Source: [Leptolyngbya] sp. PCC 7376 (GTDB lineage Bacteria; Cyanobacteriota; Cyanobacteriia; Cyanobacteriales; MRBY01). Taken from it: a DNA stretch of 64,000 nt. Every line of letters begins with the position of its first letter. Positions within the stretch are counted from its first letter, which is position 1. This document shows, piece after piece, positions 35,721 through 45,377 of the stretch. The translations under genes and the position numbers were made by a program. The DNA is taken from NCBI RefSeq assembly GCF_000316605.1, contig NC_019683.1, forward strand, positions 3,270,036-3,334,035. The letters are read 5' to 3'. The notes under the pieces were generated by a model that saw only the letters and a program-made list of their open reading frames with translations, searched no databases and was not told the DNA's origin.

Positions 35721-35756
35721 AAAAATTTCATCTCCAAAATTTTGTTTAAACCTAAC

Positions 35757-35780
35757 AAAAAGCCCCACCATCGGCAGGGC
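35757..35780 (-). terminator. Rho-independent terminator of sigA
   Basis: On the minus strand GCCCTGCC pairs with GGTGGGGC over a three-base loop, followed by five T. It lies 41 bases after the sigA stop. Confidence 0.8.
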
Positions 35781-35820
35781 AAAAAATGTTACAAATAGCT
35801 AATTGAATTCGCGTCGCAAT

Positions 35821-36960
35821 CTAGCGGATATATTCTTTGAGAATGCTGTTGCGGTTGGGGTGGCGGAGCTTACGAAGTGCTTTTGCTTCGATTTGACGGA
35901 TACGCTCACGAGTCACGTTAAAGATTTGACCGATTTCTTCGAGGGTCTTCATGCGACCATCATCGAGGCCATAACGTAGGCGCAAAACATCACGCTCACG
36001 AGGGCTGAGGGTATCGAGAACATTCTCAAGATCTTCGCGAAGTAGGCTCTTAGAAACCTGATCTTCAGGTGTTTCACCATCGGCTTCGATAAAGTCACCG
36101 AGGCGAGAATCTTCTTCTTTACCAATGGGCGTTTCGAGAGAAATAGGTAGCTGAGCAGATTTTGCAATGAAGCGAAGTTTCTCGATGGTCATTTCCATAC
36201 GAGTTGCAATTTCTTCCTCAGTTGGCTTACGACCGAGTTCTTGGGACAAAATTTTGGTAGTCTTCTTAATCCGAGAGATAGTCTCGTAAAGGTGAACTGG
36301 GAGGCGGATAGTACGGGATTGGTCGGCGATCGCACGGGTAATAGCCTGACGAATCCACCACGTTGCATAAGTAGAGAATTTATAGCCTTTTTCGTGGTCA
36401 AACTTCTCAGCTGCACGAATCAAACCAAGGGAACCTTCTTGAATAAGGTCTTGGAAAGATAGACCACGGTTCATATACTTCTTCGCGATGGAAACCACAA
36501 GACGCAGGTTGGACTGCACCATTTTGTCTTTCGCGCGACGACCATGGAACAAACGACGACGGAAATCCTTAAGAGGCATACCCGCAGCTTCAGCCCACTC
36601 TTTATCAGTGGGAACGCGAGACTCGTGCTCTTCAAGTTGTTCACGCATCCGCTCTAGCTCTAGCAAATCTGCAATCTTACGAGCGAGTTCAATTTCTTCT
36701 TCAGCACGGAGGAGGCGAATACGACCGATTTCCTGAAGATAAATCCGAATTGAATCTTCAGTGTAGGGTTTCTTTTTGGTGGCAGACTCCTTGCGACGAC
36801 TGGTTTTAGCCTTACGAGTTTTTTTAGTGGTGAGTTTGATTTCGACGTATTCTTCTTTTACTGTCGTGACTTCCGCCTCGGCAAGGGCACTGTAATCAAT
36901 CTCAGCATTGTTCTGACTCGTTTTAGTGGTTAGTTCCAGTGCTGTCTTCGCTTGGGTCAT
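35821..36960 (-). CDS. sigA: Principal sigma factor of RNA polymerase (group 1)
   Basis: The 379-residue protein is the housekeeping sigma factor type of cyanobacteria. A Lys/Thr-rich N-terminal part (about 1-65) precedes region 1.2 ([16 protein letters not shown]). Region 2 contains [26 protein letters not shown] and the -10-reading [17 protein letters not shown]. Region 3 is complete. Region 4 ends the protein with the helix-turn-helix [27 protein letters not shown] and the tail [13 protein letters not shown]. It reads away from a gene-free stretch of about 800 bases that may be a long leader. Group 2 factors lack this exact tail, so group 1 is most likely. Confidence 0.95.
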   Translation of the reverse strand: MTQAKTALELTTKTSQNNAEIDYSALAEAEVTTVKEEYVEIKLTTKKTRKAKTSRRKESATKKKPYTEDSIRIYLQEIGRIRLLRAEEEIELARKIADLLELERMREQLEEHESRVPTDKEWAEAAGMPLKDFRRRLFHGRRAKDKMVQSNLRLVVSIAKKYMNRGLSFQDLIQEGSLGLIRAAEKFDHEKGYKFSTYATWWIRQAITRAIADQSRTIRLPVHLYETISRIKKTTKILSQELGRKPTEEEIATRMEMTIEKLRFIAKSAQLPISLETPIGKEEDSRLGDFIEADGETPEDQVSKSLLREDLENVLDTLSPRERDVLRLRYGLDDGRMKTLEEIGQIFNVTRERIRQIEAKALRKLRHPNRNSILKEYIR

Positions 36961-37782
36961 GCCTGTTTTCCTCTTTCTATTAGCTATATATGACGGTGTA
37001 CAAAATTTGAGAATAATCAGTCTAACGGAATTCCTTGCGATAGCTCATTTGGTTGTGATGCTCCTGCAAAATATCCGGTCATGAAAAAAAGTTTTGGGTT
37101 TGATCCTGCTTTGAGGCAGATAAACACCAGTAGACAATCGTCTATACAGATTTATCCTGAATGGGTTAAATCCCTGAACCGAAACGGTTTAACTATTCAT
37201 TTCGGCTGAAATTGCTAGACATTCTAAAAAAAATATGTCTAATCGCCCACACGGTTATAACAAAAATCTTGCAAACTGGCACTTCTTAAATAAGATTTTT
37301 CTGAAATTAACGTTTGTCTTTGTCATTTGGGGATCGATTCTATACGAATGGCGATCGCCCGATGGCATGGACTTGGAAATTTCTACTTTTGGTTAGATGT
37401 GCAGTTTGCCAAGGGTCTTGGACAAACTTAATTGGTTATAGGTTAACTGATCTTTTTCAAAAATGTCCGGAATAATAAAAAAAAACTGAACAAATCCACT
37501 AATTTATTGGGAGAAAGCCCAATATAGCTGGCTTCTAGCGTTTTCGAGGATGGGATCAATTTTCTGCGCCTTTTAGTAATCTGCGGCTTTAGGATGATGA
37601 CTTATTTTTCATTGGGGTGGATCCCCACCAAATATGACAGATTAACGGGGAAAAAGACTAATTAATTTTTTGGCGATCGCCTGTGGTGAAATCATTAGAT
37701 TCTGCTATCTTATTAAACCAGTTTGATAAACAAAGTATTTCTATCAAACGCCATTCCTCCCCAGCCCCATAAAACGACCAGC
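36961..37782. other. Long gene-free region upstream of sigA
   Basis: No gene is supported over more than 800 bases. It has HIP1 copies near 37350 and 37672. Two small hairpins are visible: AACCG-AAA-CGGTT at 37177-37189 and TATTGGG/CCCAATA at 37505-37524. No known RNA motif is recognised. The sigA promoter and the amidase promoter must lie here. Confidence 0.4.
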
Positions 37783-38592
37783 ATGAAATCCTACCTTGCC
37801 GCCGCTGTCCAAATGAAGAGTAAGCCGCACCTTATTCATAACCTCGGAGAGGCAGAAGATCTAATCCAGTTGGCGGTCAACCAAGGTGCTGAGTTAGTCA
37901 CATTACCCGAGAATTTTTCGTATCTCGGCGATGAAGCAAGCAAAATGACCCAAGCTCAGGAAATTGCTGAGCAAAGTGAGAAATTTCTCAAAACGATGGC
38001 TCAGCGATTTCGCATTACATTGTTGGGTGGTGGATTTCCTGTGCCTGCCGGTGAAAATAAAGTCTGTAATACCGCGCTGCTCATTTCCCCAGAAGGGCAA
38101 GAACTCGCACGCTATAACAAAGTCCACTTATTCGATGTAGATTTGCCGGATGGCAACACCTACACTGAATCAAGCACTGTACAGGCAGGAAATAGCTTGC
38201 CACAGCTCTGTCGGACGCCACAGCTTGGCAATATTGGTTTATCTGTTTGCTATGACGTACGTTTCCCAGAACTGTACCGTCACCTTTCTAAGCAAGGGGC
38301 GGACATTCTTTGTATTCCTGCTGCATTCACTGCTTATACCGGTAAAGATCATTGGCAAACGTTGATCCAAGCGCGGGCAATTGAAAATACAGCTTATGTG
38401 GTTGCCCCTGCTCAAACTGGTAAGCACTACGGAATGCGCTATTCTCATGGCCACGCCATGATCGTTGATCCTTGGGGCACAATTTTAGATGATGTTGGGG
38501 TTCATCCCGGGGTGGCGATCGCCGAAATTAGCCCCATCCGCCTCAAGCAAGTCCGTCAGCAAATGCCCTGCTTACAGCACCGTGTATTTTAA
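37783..38592 (+). CDS. Carbon-nitrogen hydrolase, Nit1-type amidase
   Basis: The 269-residue protein carries the Glu-Lys-Cys triad of nitrilase-superfamily amidases: LPENFSYLG, YNKVHLFDVD and LSVCYDVRFPELYRHL. The pattern matches Nit1-like enzymes, which hydrolyse deaminated glutathione to alpha-ketoglutarate and Cys-Gly, a repair reaction. The start is the ATG at 37783 (MKSYLAAAVQM); the frame opens earlier at a TTG (37723) whose extra residues are not family-like. The convergent neighbour is the CpcS-type lyase gene. Confidence 0.9.
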   Translation: MKSYLAAAVQMKSKPHLIHNLGEAEDLIQLAVNQGAELVTLPENFSYLGDEASKMTQAQEIAEQSEKFLKTMAQRFRITLLGGGFPVPAGENKVCNTALLISPEGQELARYNKVHLFDVDLPDGNTYTESSTVQAGNSLPQLCRTPQLGNIGLSVCYDVRFPELYRHLSKQGADILCIPAAFTAYTGKDHWQTLIQARAIENTAYVVAPAQTGKHYGMRYSHGHAMIVDPWGTILDDVGVHPGVAIAEISPIRLKQVRQQMPCLQHRVF

Positions 38593-38631
38593 AAAATGGC
38601 CGAATAAAAACGGACGAAATTTAATTGCAGA

Positions 38632-39207
38632 TCAAGCAAATTGTTTTTGCATCATCTCTCGCAAAGATTCCGGTGACACACAGCGGCGTTCTGATGCATA
38701 AGTCATCAGATTCACTCCATTCATAATCTGAACCGTGCTGACCCGTACTCGGAAATCATCTGTGATAAACCAAGCGCGTTCACGACCTTGATTACGCTCA
38801 TATTCTGTGTCAATTGTCATGACACCATCCAGCGCAAAATTGTAAACACCGACCACAGGAATCCCTTCTACATAACCCTTGTTTCGCAGAAACTTACCTT
38901 CACAAGGATTATCAGGGTTTGGAATGTCGACTAAGATTGCTTCATAATTTGGGTCTGGTTCTTTCTCACTCAAATTTCCTTGCCATTGGAAACTAGCACC
39001 ACCACTAACAAGCGCTGGATCCGTATTTTGTACTTCACAAATTTCTAAAACCTTAGGATCATCTTTTGACAAAACAGAAATAATTAAATTCGATTCCCCC
39101 GACTCATCAGCCGCCGAATCAAAACGATGCACTGTCCGCTGGGAAAACCATGTCCCTTCACTCTTGCGGAAAAATGCCATCATACTCATGGGTGTTTCAA
39201 TAAGCAT
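38632..39207 (-). CDS. cpcS: CpcS/CpeS-type phycobiliprotein lyase
   Basis: The 191-residue protein has the CpcS/CpeS lipocalin-fold pattern ([62 protein letters not shown]). Such lyases attach phycocyanobilin to Cys residues (mainly Cys84) of phycobiliproteins. The exact subtype (S, U or another) cannot be told here, so the symbol is provisional. The start at 39207 is followed by a second ATG at 39189 (MSMMAFF). It is not next to any phycobiliprotein gene in this window. Confidence 0.85.
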   Translation of the reverse strand: MLIETPMSMMAFFRKSEGTWFSQRTVHRFDSAADESGESNLIISVLSKDDPKVLEICEVQNTDPALVSGGASFQWQGNLSEKEPDPNYEAILVDIPNPDNPCEGKFLRNKGYVEGIPVVGVYNFALDGVMTIDTEYERNQGRERAWFITDDFRVRVSTVQIMNGVNLMTYASERRCVSPESLREMMQKQFA

Positions 39208-39339
39208 CTTTTGTTTGCCCTCAGACCTTTTGTGAATGAAAATTTAACAAAGTTAACAAATAAATATTAAAAGTCAACTGAATGACTCACTGGATTTTAC
39301 AATCATTATGTTTTTTAATTTCACACCATTTTAAATTTC

Positions 39340-40170
39340 ATGAGTTCTCTCGCTAATCGCCTCAGTTTTAAGCATTATCTTCCTGCCGAAGTCAAAGAGA
39401 TATTAGAGAGAGGAAATAGCTTAGAGAATGCTAATTTAGAAGACCTTGATTTAGCGGGATATGATCTCAGTGATGCTAATTTACAAGGCGCAATTTTAAT
39501 TGGTGTGAATTTCACTGGGGCAACTTTAGCTGGTGCTCAGTTACAGAATGCAGACCTACGCCGTGCCAATTTAACCAATGCATCTCTGAAAGGAGCCACG
39601 CTTTCTGAAGCTTATTTACAACGCACTATTTTGAATGATTGTGATCTTGCAGGTGCAGTCCTTGATGGTGCCAATTTAACTCTGGCTTTCTATAATTCTC
39701 AGACAATCTGGCCAGACGATTTCAATTACCGCAATTCTGGTGCTGTAGGGCCCAAGGCAAATCTTTCTGGCGCTTATCTCAATACAGCCAATTTACGAGG
39801 TGCCGATTTACAGGGCGCAAATCTTCGTGGTGCCTACTTGAGTGGCACTGATTTTACTGGTGCTAATTTAACGGGTGTTGCGTTTAGTGGTGCCAATTTG
39901 AAGCGATCCTTTTTAACTGGTGCTTGTTTAAGGGAAGCTCGTCTCATCAATGTGGAATTGGAGATGGCTGATTTGCGAGGGGCAGATTTAACAGGGGCAA
40001 TGTTAGAGCAAATCGAAAGTTTAGCTGGGGCTGATTTTAGTGATGTGAGGGGTTTGAGTGATTCAGAGCGATCCTATCTTTGTAGCCGATCGCCCAAAGA
40101 ACTTGGCACCTGGAATTCCTTCACACGAAAAAATACCCGCGCAAGCTTAAATTGCCCGTCGCGTTCTTAA
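39340..40170 (+). CDS. Pentapeptide-repeat protein
   Basis: Almost all of residues 30-245 consists of A(D/N)Lxx pentapeptide repeats (NLQGAILIGVNFTGATLAGAQLQNADLRRANLTNASL and further blocks), which fold into a right-handed square helix. Residues 115-135 interrupt the array. There is no signal peptide or membrane helix, so the protein should be cytosolic. The function of most cyanobacterial members is unknown. It stands alone between the lyase and the hybrid kinase genes. Confidence 0.92.
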   Translation: MSSLANRLSFKHYLPAEVKEILERGNSLENANLEDLDLAGYDLSDANLQGAILIGVNFTGATLAGAQLQNADLRRANLTNASLKGATLSEAYLQRTILNDCDLAGAVLDGANLTLAFYNSQTIWPDDFNYRNSGAVGPKANLSGAYLNTANLRGADLQGANLRGAYLSGTDFTGANLTGVAFSGANLKRSFLTGACLREARLINVELEMADLRGADLTGAMLEQIESLAGADFSDVRGLSDSERSYLCSRSPKELGTWNSFTRKNTRASLNCPSRS

Positions 40171-40202
40171 ATCATTAAAAATTTTGATTGAAGCTTGATT
40201 TT

Positions 40203-42404
40203 TTAAGCTGTTTTTCTGCTGTTCTTTAAGTGGTAATTGATGGTGCTGAGTAATCGTTTGGGCTTAACTGGTTTGTAGATAATCTCGTCGCAGTTTAAGG
40301 ATAGGTCTTTATTTTCTTGAGCGTAAAAGACATCGGCTGTAATGACGATAATTTTAGGTTTTGTATATTCTGGGTTGTCGGCGATCGCCTGATCAATTTC
40401 CTGAATGACAGTGGAGCCATCCACCGAAGGCATACGCAGATCGAGCAGAATGATATTTGGTTGCCACCTGCGCCAACATTCGAGCCCATCGGCACCATCA
40501 GCAGTCACTTTCGTTTCGAATCCCATCTCAATGAGCTGGAGTTCTAATAACTCTCGCTGAATTGGATGATCTTCAATCACTAGAACCTTGGTCATAGTTT
40601 GGTCTTTGTCAGGCTGAATATCCTTGTCATTTATGGTGAATTGAGCTTGTTGTTCGGTAGACGCATATTCCTCTGTAAGAGGCAGATCAAACCAAAAACG
40701 AGAACCTTCTCCTGCTTCACTATCGACCTTTATTTTCCCTCCCATCTTCTGCACAAAGCTTTGACTAATAGCTAACCCTAAGCCCGTTCCTTGTTTTGAT
40801 TGGCGACCAGAAGTGGTTTGTTGAAAAGAGCGAAATAATGTCTTTTGCTCGACGGCTTTGATACCCAAACCCGTATCAATTACTTCAAAGCGAATAAAGT
40901 AAGATGACTTGCCTGTGGTGCGATAAGACACTTGGAGAATGACTTGACCAACGTCGGTGAATTTAATGGCGTTGTTTAATAGATTAATGAGTATCTGTTT
41001 AAGTTTTGCTTGGTCGAAATAGACATAGGGAGGCAAACTGCCATCAATATGAAAGGTAAGTTTGATATCCTTTTGTGTCGCCGCAATTTGGACAATATCT
41101 TTAATGGAATTTAAGCACTCAGTCAATTCAAAGATGTCTGGATTAAGGGTGATTTGACCTGCTTCGATTTGCGAAATGGATAGAACATCATTAATTAAAT
41201 CGAGGAGATGTTTGCCACTTTGGCTAATGCAGGTGATGGAGTCTAGCTGATCTTCGTTCAACGTTGGGTCTACACTCAGCAATTCAGCAAAACCGAGGAT
41301 TGAACTAAGGGGCGTTCTTAGTTCATGGCTCATCCTTGCAAGAAAGAGGCTTTTTGCTTTATTTGCGATGTCTGCTTTTTCTTTGGCGCTGCGGAGTTCT
41401 GTGATGAGCTCAGCTTGCTGGAGGGCAATACCGAGTTGGCTGGAAATTTGGAGGAGCATTTCTTTTTCTTCTGTTTGCCATTGTCGAGGAGCATCATTTT
41501 GGTAAATACCTAGTAAACCCCAGAGGCGATCGCCCAAGAAAATGGGCAGGACAACATAGGCTTTCGCTTGAAATGTTTCGAGCAGTTCGATGTAGCACTC
41601 AGAAAATCCTGCTTTATAAACATCATCTGCTACACGATAAGGTATCCCTTCTTTTTCATAGATACCTTTATTTTCTTGGAGGTAAGTATCTTCAATCCAA
41701 CTTTTTTTTGTGCCATCGAGAAGTTGGATGATACATTCACCCGAATCAGCCTGTTTTGCTGACGTGGATTTTATTTCTTCGACTGCAAGGTTGGGATCAT
41801 CGATGAGCGATCGCCATTGAGAAGAAACAGCTTCTGCGACAAAATTACCACTCCAATCTGGATTAAACCGATAAATAACAACCCGGTCACAATTTAGAGC
41901 ATAGTGAATTTCGCTGGCTGTACTCCAGAAAATACTTTCAAGATCGAGGCTACGGCGAATGCGTTGGATGACGACACTGAGAGCTTTTTGTTGTTTGACT
42001 GTTTGTTTTAATGATTGATTACGTTGCTGTTGGAGCTGTCGGAGTTTTACATTCGAGAGTTGCTGTTTCACTCTTTGGAAAAGTTCGAGGCGATCGCAGG
42101 GCTGAGTCACAACATCATTAGCACCTGACTGAAAGCCACGGGATTTCTCTACTGTCTCGTTGGGGACATTGATTAAAATTAGCGATGTATTAATGAGAGG
42201 ATACTGTTCCCTCAAATTGACACAAAGACGATAAACCGCATTTCCAAATAGCTCAGCATTTAGAATAATGAGTTGCGGTTTTAAAGCAATTGCTTGCTTA
42301 AAGATTTCCTTCTGACTCGTTTCAAAGCAAGTATCATTAGAGCTTTGTAAAATCTTTTTATAGAGGTCAGAACTCGATTCTGGATCGTCGCCAATTAAAA
42401 TCAT
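40203..42404 (-). CDS. Hybrid histidine kinase: pseudo-receiver, GAF, kinase, receiver
   Basis: The 733-residue protein has four domains. Residues 1-115 are a receiver-like fold whose phospho-acceptor Asp is replaced by Asn49 (PQLIILNAELFG), so it cannot be phosphorylated there. Residues 145-330 are a phytochrome-type GAF domain; Cys270 (AGFSECYIELLETFQ) sits where cyanobacteriochromes attach bilin, with Tyr instead of the usual His beside it. The kinase core has His360 (LARMSHELRTP) and an intact ATP site (GTGLGLAIS). The C-terminal receiver has its Asp in IILLDLRMP. It may be a light sensor, but bilin binding is not shown. No partner regulator is adjacent. Confidence 0.92.
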   Translation of the reverse strand: MILIGDDPESSSDLYKKILQSSNDTCFETSQKEIFKQAIALKPQLIILNAELFGNAVYRLCVNLREQYPLINTSLILINVPNETVEKSRGFQSGANDVVTQPCDRLELFQRVKQQLSNVKLRQLQQQRNQSLKQTVKQQKALSVVIQRIRRSLDLESIFWSTASEIHYALNCDRVVIYRFNPDWSGNFVAEAVSSQWRSLIDDPNLAVEEIKSTSAKQADSGECIIQLLDGTKKSWIEDTYLQENKGIYEKEGIPYRVADDVYKAGFSECYIELLETFQAKAYVVLPIFLGDRLWGLLGIYQNDAPRQWQTEEKEMLLQISSQLGIALQQAELITELRSAKEKADIANKAKSLFLARMSHELRTPLSSILGFAELLSVDPTLNEDQLDSITCISQSGKHLLDLINDVLSISQIEAGQITLNPDIFELTECLNSIKDIVQIAATQKDIKLTFHIDGSLPPYVYFDQAKLKQILINLLNNAIKFTDVGQVILQVSYRTTGKSSYFIRFEVIDTGLGIKAVEQKTLFRSFQQTTSGRQSKQGTGLGLAISQSFVQKMGGKIKVDSEAGEGSRFWFDLPLTEEYASTEQQAQFTINDKDIQPDKDQTMTKVLVIEDHPIQRELLELQLIEMGFETKVTADGADGLECWRRWQPNIILLDLRMPSVDGSTVIQEIDQAIADNPEYTKPKIIVITADVFYAQENKDLSLNCDEIIYKPVKPKRLLSTINYHLKNSRKTA

Positions 42405-42615
42405 AGTGTTGTATTAACATAGGAAATACGGAGAGTAGTGTATTAGAAACAATGAGTTTTTCTCGAGATGAAATTGAAGTGCTATTCAGCTATTTTTTGA
42501 GAACTAGCTGAACATTATCTGAAATTTTTATGAGGAAAGATATTTTGATCCTACAGAAAATAGAGATCAATTGCTTGGGGAAAAGTAATGAAAAAATGTA
42601 ATAAAAGCGTGAAGA

Positions 42616-44019
42616 TTATTTAGGTTGAGAATGACGAATTTGGGGATAGTATGCAGCAATCATCCCAACCATTAACCACCAGAGGGTATTTACTTGAGGG
42701 CGATACCAAACGGTGTCAAATAGTCCTTGGGTCATTAAACCAGCCATTGCGGCGATCGCCCCTACAAGCCAAAGCCCTTCCAGTTTTTTGTGGTCACGGC
42801 AATGTTTAACGATTTCGAGACCCTGTCCAAAGACATTGATAATGAGCCAACAGAAGATACTTAGGCCAATAAATCCAACTTCAACGGCAGTTTCGAGAAT
42901 GACAGAGTAGGCACTCAAGGCCGAGAAACGGCTTTCCATATAGCGTGGATACATCAGGTTAAAAGCATCATTGCCAGGGCCAATGCCAAAAAATGGGCGA
43001 TCGCCAATCATTCTAAATACGGCGTACCAAACATTAATCCGAAAATTATTACTACTGTCTCCTCGCCCTGCAAAAATGCTGAATAGACGAATACGGATCG
43101 AATCTACAGCCACCACCGCAACGGCAAGCAATCCTAAGCCAAAGGCGAAGCAAAGAGGCAATAGCCAGCGTCGCCAAAAAGGACTGAGGCGATCGCCGTA
43201 CCAGACATAAAGCATTAGCGCGCCAACAATCCCTGACGCTAACAGTGCTAACCAACCACCACGGCTATCGGTAAAAAAGACACAGGCCGTATTACTAAAA
43301 AAGGCTACTGCTGCCAAAATCTTCTGTGGAAATGTCCGCCATACCAAGAATGCGACTGCACTAAAGGCGATCGCCGGAATCAAATAACTGGCGAGAAGAT
43401 TGGGATTGCCGAGATAGCTATAAACCCTTGTGTCGTTGGCGAGTTCGGAGAGTGGATCATTCCATGTTGCAAGCTGTTCGACACCAAAATATTCTTGTCG
43501 AATGCCATAGCCACTGACCACCAGCGAGAGCATTAAATAAACCCAAATCACCCCTGCTAAAACTTTGGGCGATCGCAGCACCCTTGCACTCAGAAGAAAA
43601 AAGAATAGATATAGACAGAGTTTAATTAGGCCAGACAAGGCGGCCGATTTTACTGGAGATAATACTGTGGCGATCGCCGCAACACTAGCAAACAGAAAAA
43701 CCAACACATGAATTGATGTCAGATAATCCGCTGGTGGATCAGAAATGCTCAATAACGCCCAGTAGGCTGCTCCTGCAAGGAGGAAAAAACCAATCACTCC
43801 AGTCGAAACAAACGGCGCAAAAACTAGCAAAGCGCAGAGAATTAGGACACCGAGTGGCTCCGCCCATTGCAATAGCCAACTCCCTCCCCGCCATGATTGC
43901 AGCAGGCCGAAACCGCCATAAATATAGCTATTCCGTAGCCAAAGCTCAAAGGGAAATTGTAAAAATAGCCAGCGTTGCCAAGATGCCGTCATATATCGAT
44001 TGTCTGACTGGGTGTGCAA
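42616..44019 (-). CDS. ictB: IctB family membrane protein (O-antigen-ligase-like)
   Basis: The 467 residues form about ten to eleven membrane helices. The O-antigen ligase/IctB signature is visible (SYLGNPNLLASYLIP, FFTDSRGGWLALLASG, FRINVWYAVFRMIGDRPFFGIGPGNDAFNLMYPRY). IctB was first linked to inorganic carbon uptake in Synechococcus, but its fold is that of polysaccharide ligases and its true role is unsettled. The start at 44019 has a second ATG ten codons in. It lies between the kinase gene and rsgA on the same strand. Confidence 0.88.
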   Translation of the reverse strand: MHTQSDNRYMTASWQRWLFLQFPFELWLRNSYIYGGFGLLQSWRGGSWLLQWAEPLGVLILCALLVFAPFVSTGVIGFFLLAGAAYWALLSISDPPADYLTSIHVLVFLFASVAAIATVLSPVKSAALSGLIKLCLYLFFFLLSARVLRSPKVLAGVIWVYLMLSLVVSGYGIRQEYFGVEQLATWNDPLSELANDTRVYSYLGNPNLLASYLIPAIAFSAVAFLVWRTFPQKILAAVAFFSNTACVFFTDSRGGWLALLASGIVGALMLYVWYGDRLSPFWRRWLLPLCFAFGLGLLAVAVVAVDSIRIRLFSIFAGRGDSSNNFRINVWYAVFRMIGDRPFFGIGPGNDAFNLMYPRYMESRFSALSAYSVILETAVEVGFIGLSIFCWLIINVFGQGLEIVKHCRDHKKLEGLWLVGAIAAMAGLMTQGLFDTVWYRPQVNTLWWLMVGMIAAYYPQIRHSQPK

Positions 44020-44046
44020 CTCCTCATTTTAAAGGAGTCCTGTCGC

Positions 44047-45111
44047 CTACTCGTCAAGAAATAAATCATCGATAGACTGCTTTTCATAGAGATCTTTTAA
44101 ATTTTGGTGGCGTTCCCGTCTCGAAGTTCGGCGATATTTTTTTGTTGCTAATTTAGGTTCATGCTGTTTGCCGCCCGCCGTCATTTTTACTTTTTGCTGT
44201 GTTTCTTCGTCCCGCTGTTGTTGCTGATTTTCTTTGTAGGCGATCGCCTCATCGAGAAATTTTTGATAAATCTCGTATCGTTCCCAATCATCAGACACTG
44301 CACAATTCGGCTCTTGCAGATGGAGACAATCCTTAAATTGACAATTTTCTTGTGCTAATTGCTGACGAATTTCAGGAAAATAATTACCCAGAGCTTGCGG
44401 TAAAATTTGCCAATCCGGTTGATTAAATCCCGGACTATCTGCCAATAATCCCCCACATGGCAACTCAAAAAGCTCAACGTGGCGCGTTGTATGTCGTCCT
44501 CGCTGCAATTTGCCAGACACCTGCCCAACCCGCAATGTTGCTTCGGGAATTAAACAATTGATGAGACTGGATTTTCCGACCCCAGAAGGCCCTGCCACAA
44601 TCGAGATTTTTCCTGCCAATTTTTGCTGTAATTTCTCTAAACCGATCCGCTGTTCAATGCTCAAAAGCACTGCATCATAACCCCATTCACTCAGCCGTTT
44701 ATGCCAAGCGTGACATTCATGACTTTCCAGTAAATCTTGTTTGTTTAGCGCCAAAAGTAACGATAAGCCCGTTGATTCAGCCTTGACGAGAAAACGACTG
44801 AGTTGCCAAGGATCAAGGGCCGGTTCCGCCAGCGCAAACACCAGCAATAATTGATTTGCATTCGCCACAGGGGGGCGATCTAGTTCGGTTTTCCTTGGTA
44901 AAACTGCGGCGATCGCCCCCCGCTTATCCTGACGATCGATCTCCTCGACCACAACCTGATCACCAACCATGACCTGCTGCCCAATTTTCTTTAATCGAGT
45001 GCGTCGCGTACATAATAAATCTGCCGACCCGTTATTAGGTTGGACATGATAAAAATTTGCTTGTACCGCTGTTACTGTGCCTTCTACCGAAATAATTTCA
45101 GTTTGAGTCAC
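44047..45111 (-). CDS. rsgA: Small ribosomal subunit biogenesis GTPase RsgA
   Basis: RsgA is a circularly permuted GTPase that helps mature the 30S subunit. An OB-fold N-terminus is followed by NKQDLLE (G4), the P-loop GPSGVGKSSLINCL, and DSPGFN (G3), in the permuted order. The C-terminal zinc motif (CQFKDCLHLQEPNC) is present. The GTG at 45111 is preferred: it lies five bases after the tusA-like stop and GGGGAG of that gene end lies eight bases upstream. A TTG at 45135 would overlap the neighbour. Length is then 354 residues. It is the last gene of the grpE-dnaK-dnaJ cluster. Confidence 0.93.
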   Translation of the reverse strand: MTQTEIISVEGTVTAVQANFYHVQPNNGSADLLCTRRTRLKKIGQQVMVGDQVVVEEIDRQDKRGAIAAVLPRKTELDRPPVANANQLLLVFALAEPALDPWQLSRFLVKAESTGLSLLLALNKQDLLESHECHAWHKRLSEWGYDAVLLSIEQRIGLEKLQQKLAGKISIVAGPSGVGKSSLINCLIPEATLRVGQVSGKLQRGRHTTRHVELFELPCGGLLADSPGFNQPDWQILPQALGNYFPEIRQQLAQENCQFKDCLHLQEPNCAVSDDWERYEIYQKFLDEAIAYKENQQQQRDEETQQKVKMTAGGKQHEPKLATKKYRRTSRRERHQNLKDLYEKQSIDDLFLDE

Positions 45112-45116
45112 TACTG

Positions 45117-45377
45117 TTACTCCCCAGCAGGACAACGAACCCAGAGCGAATAATATTCACCATCTTCTTGGGCGATCGCCTGTTCAACGAGATAACCTTC
45201 CATGACTAAACTATCCGGAACCTGTTCCATGGGCTCACCTGCATCAAGCCATACTTCCAACAGTGTATTCGCGGCCATTTTTTTTAACTGTAACTTTGTC
45301 CGCACAAAATTAATCGGGCAAGGCGTTCCCCGTAAATCTAGCTGAGCATCAGCAACCAATGACTTAGAATCACCCAT
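45117..45377 (-). CDS. TusA/SirA-like sulfur-transfer protein
   Basis: The 86 residues show the TusA-fold signature CPxN near the N-terminus (LRGTPCPINFVRTKLQLKKM, catalytic Cys20), then VWLDAGEPMEQVPDSLVMEGY. TusA proteins relay persulfide sulfur for thio-modification. In a dnaJ-linked cyanobacterial setting the partner is unknown. Its ATG overlaps the dnaJ stop by one base and its stop provides the ribosome-binding site of rsgA, so all three are translationally coupled. Confidence 0.88.
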   Translation of the reverse strand: MGDSKSLVADAQLDLRGTPCPINFVRTKLQLKKMAANTLLEVWLDAGEPMEQVPDSLVMEGYLVEQAIAQEDGEYYSLWVRCPAGE

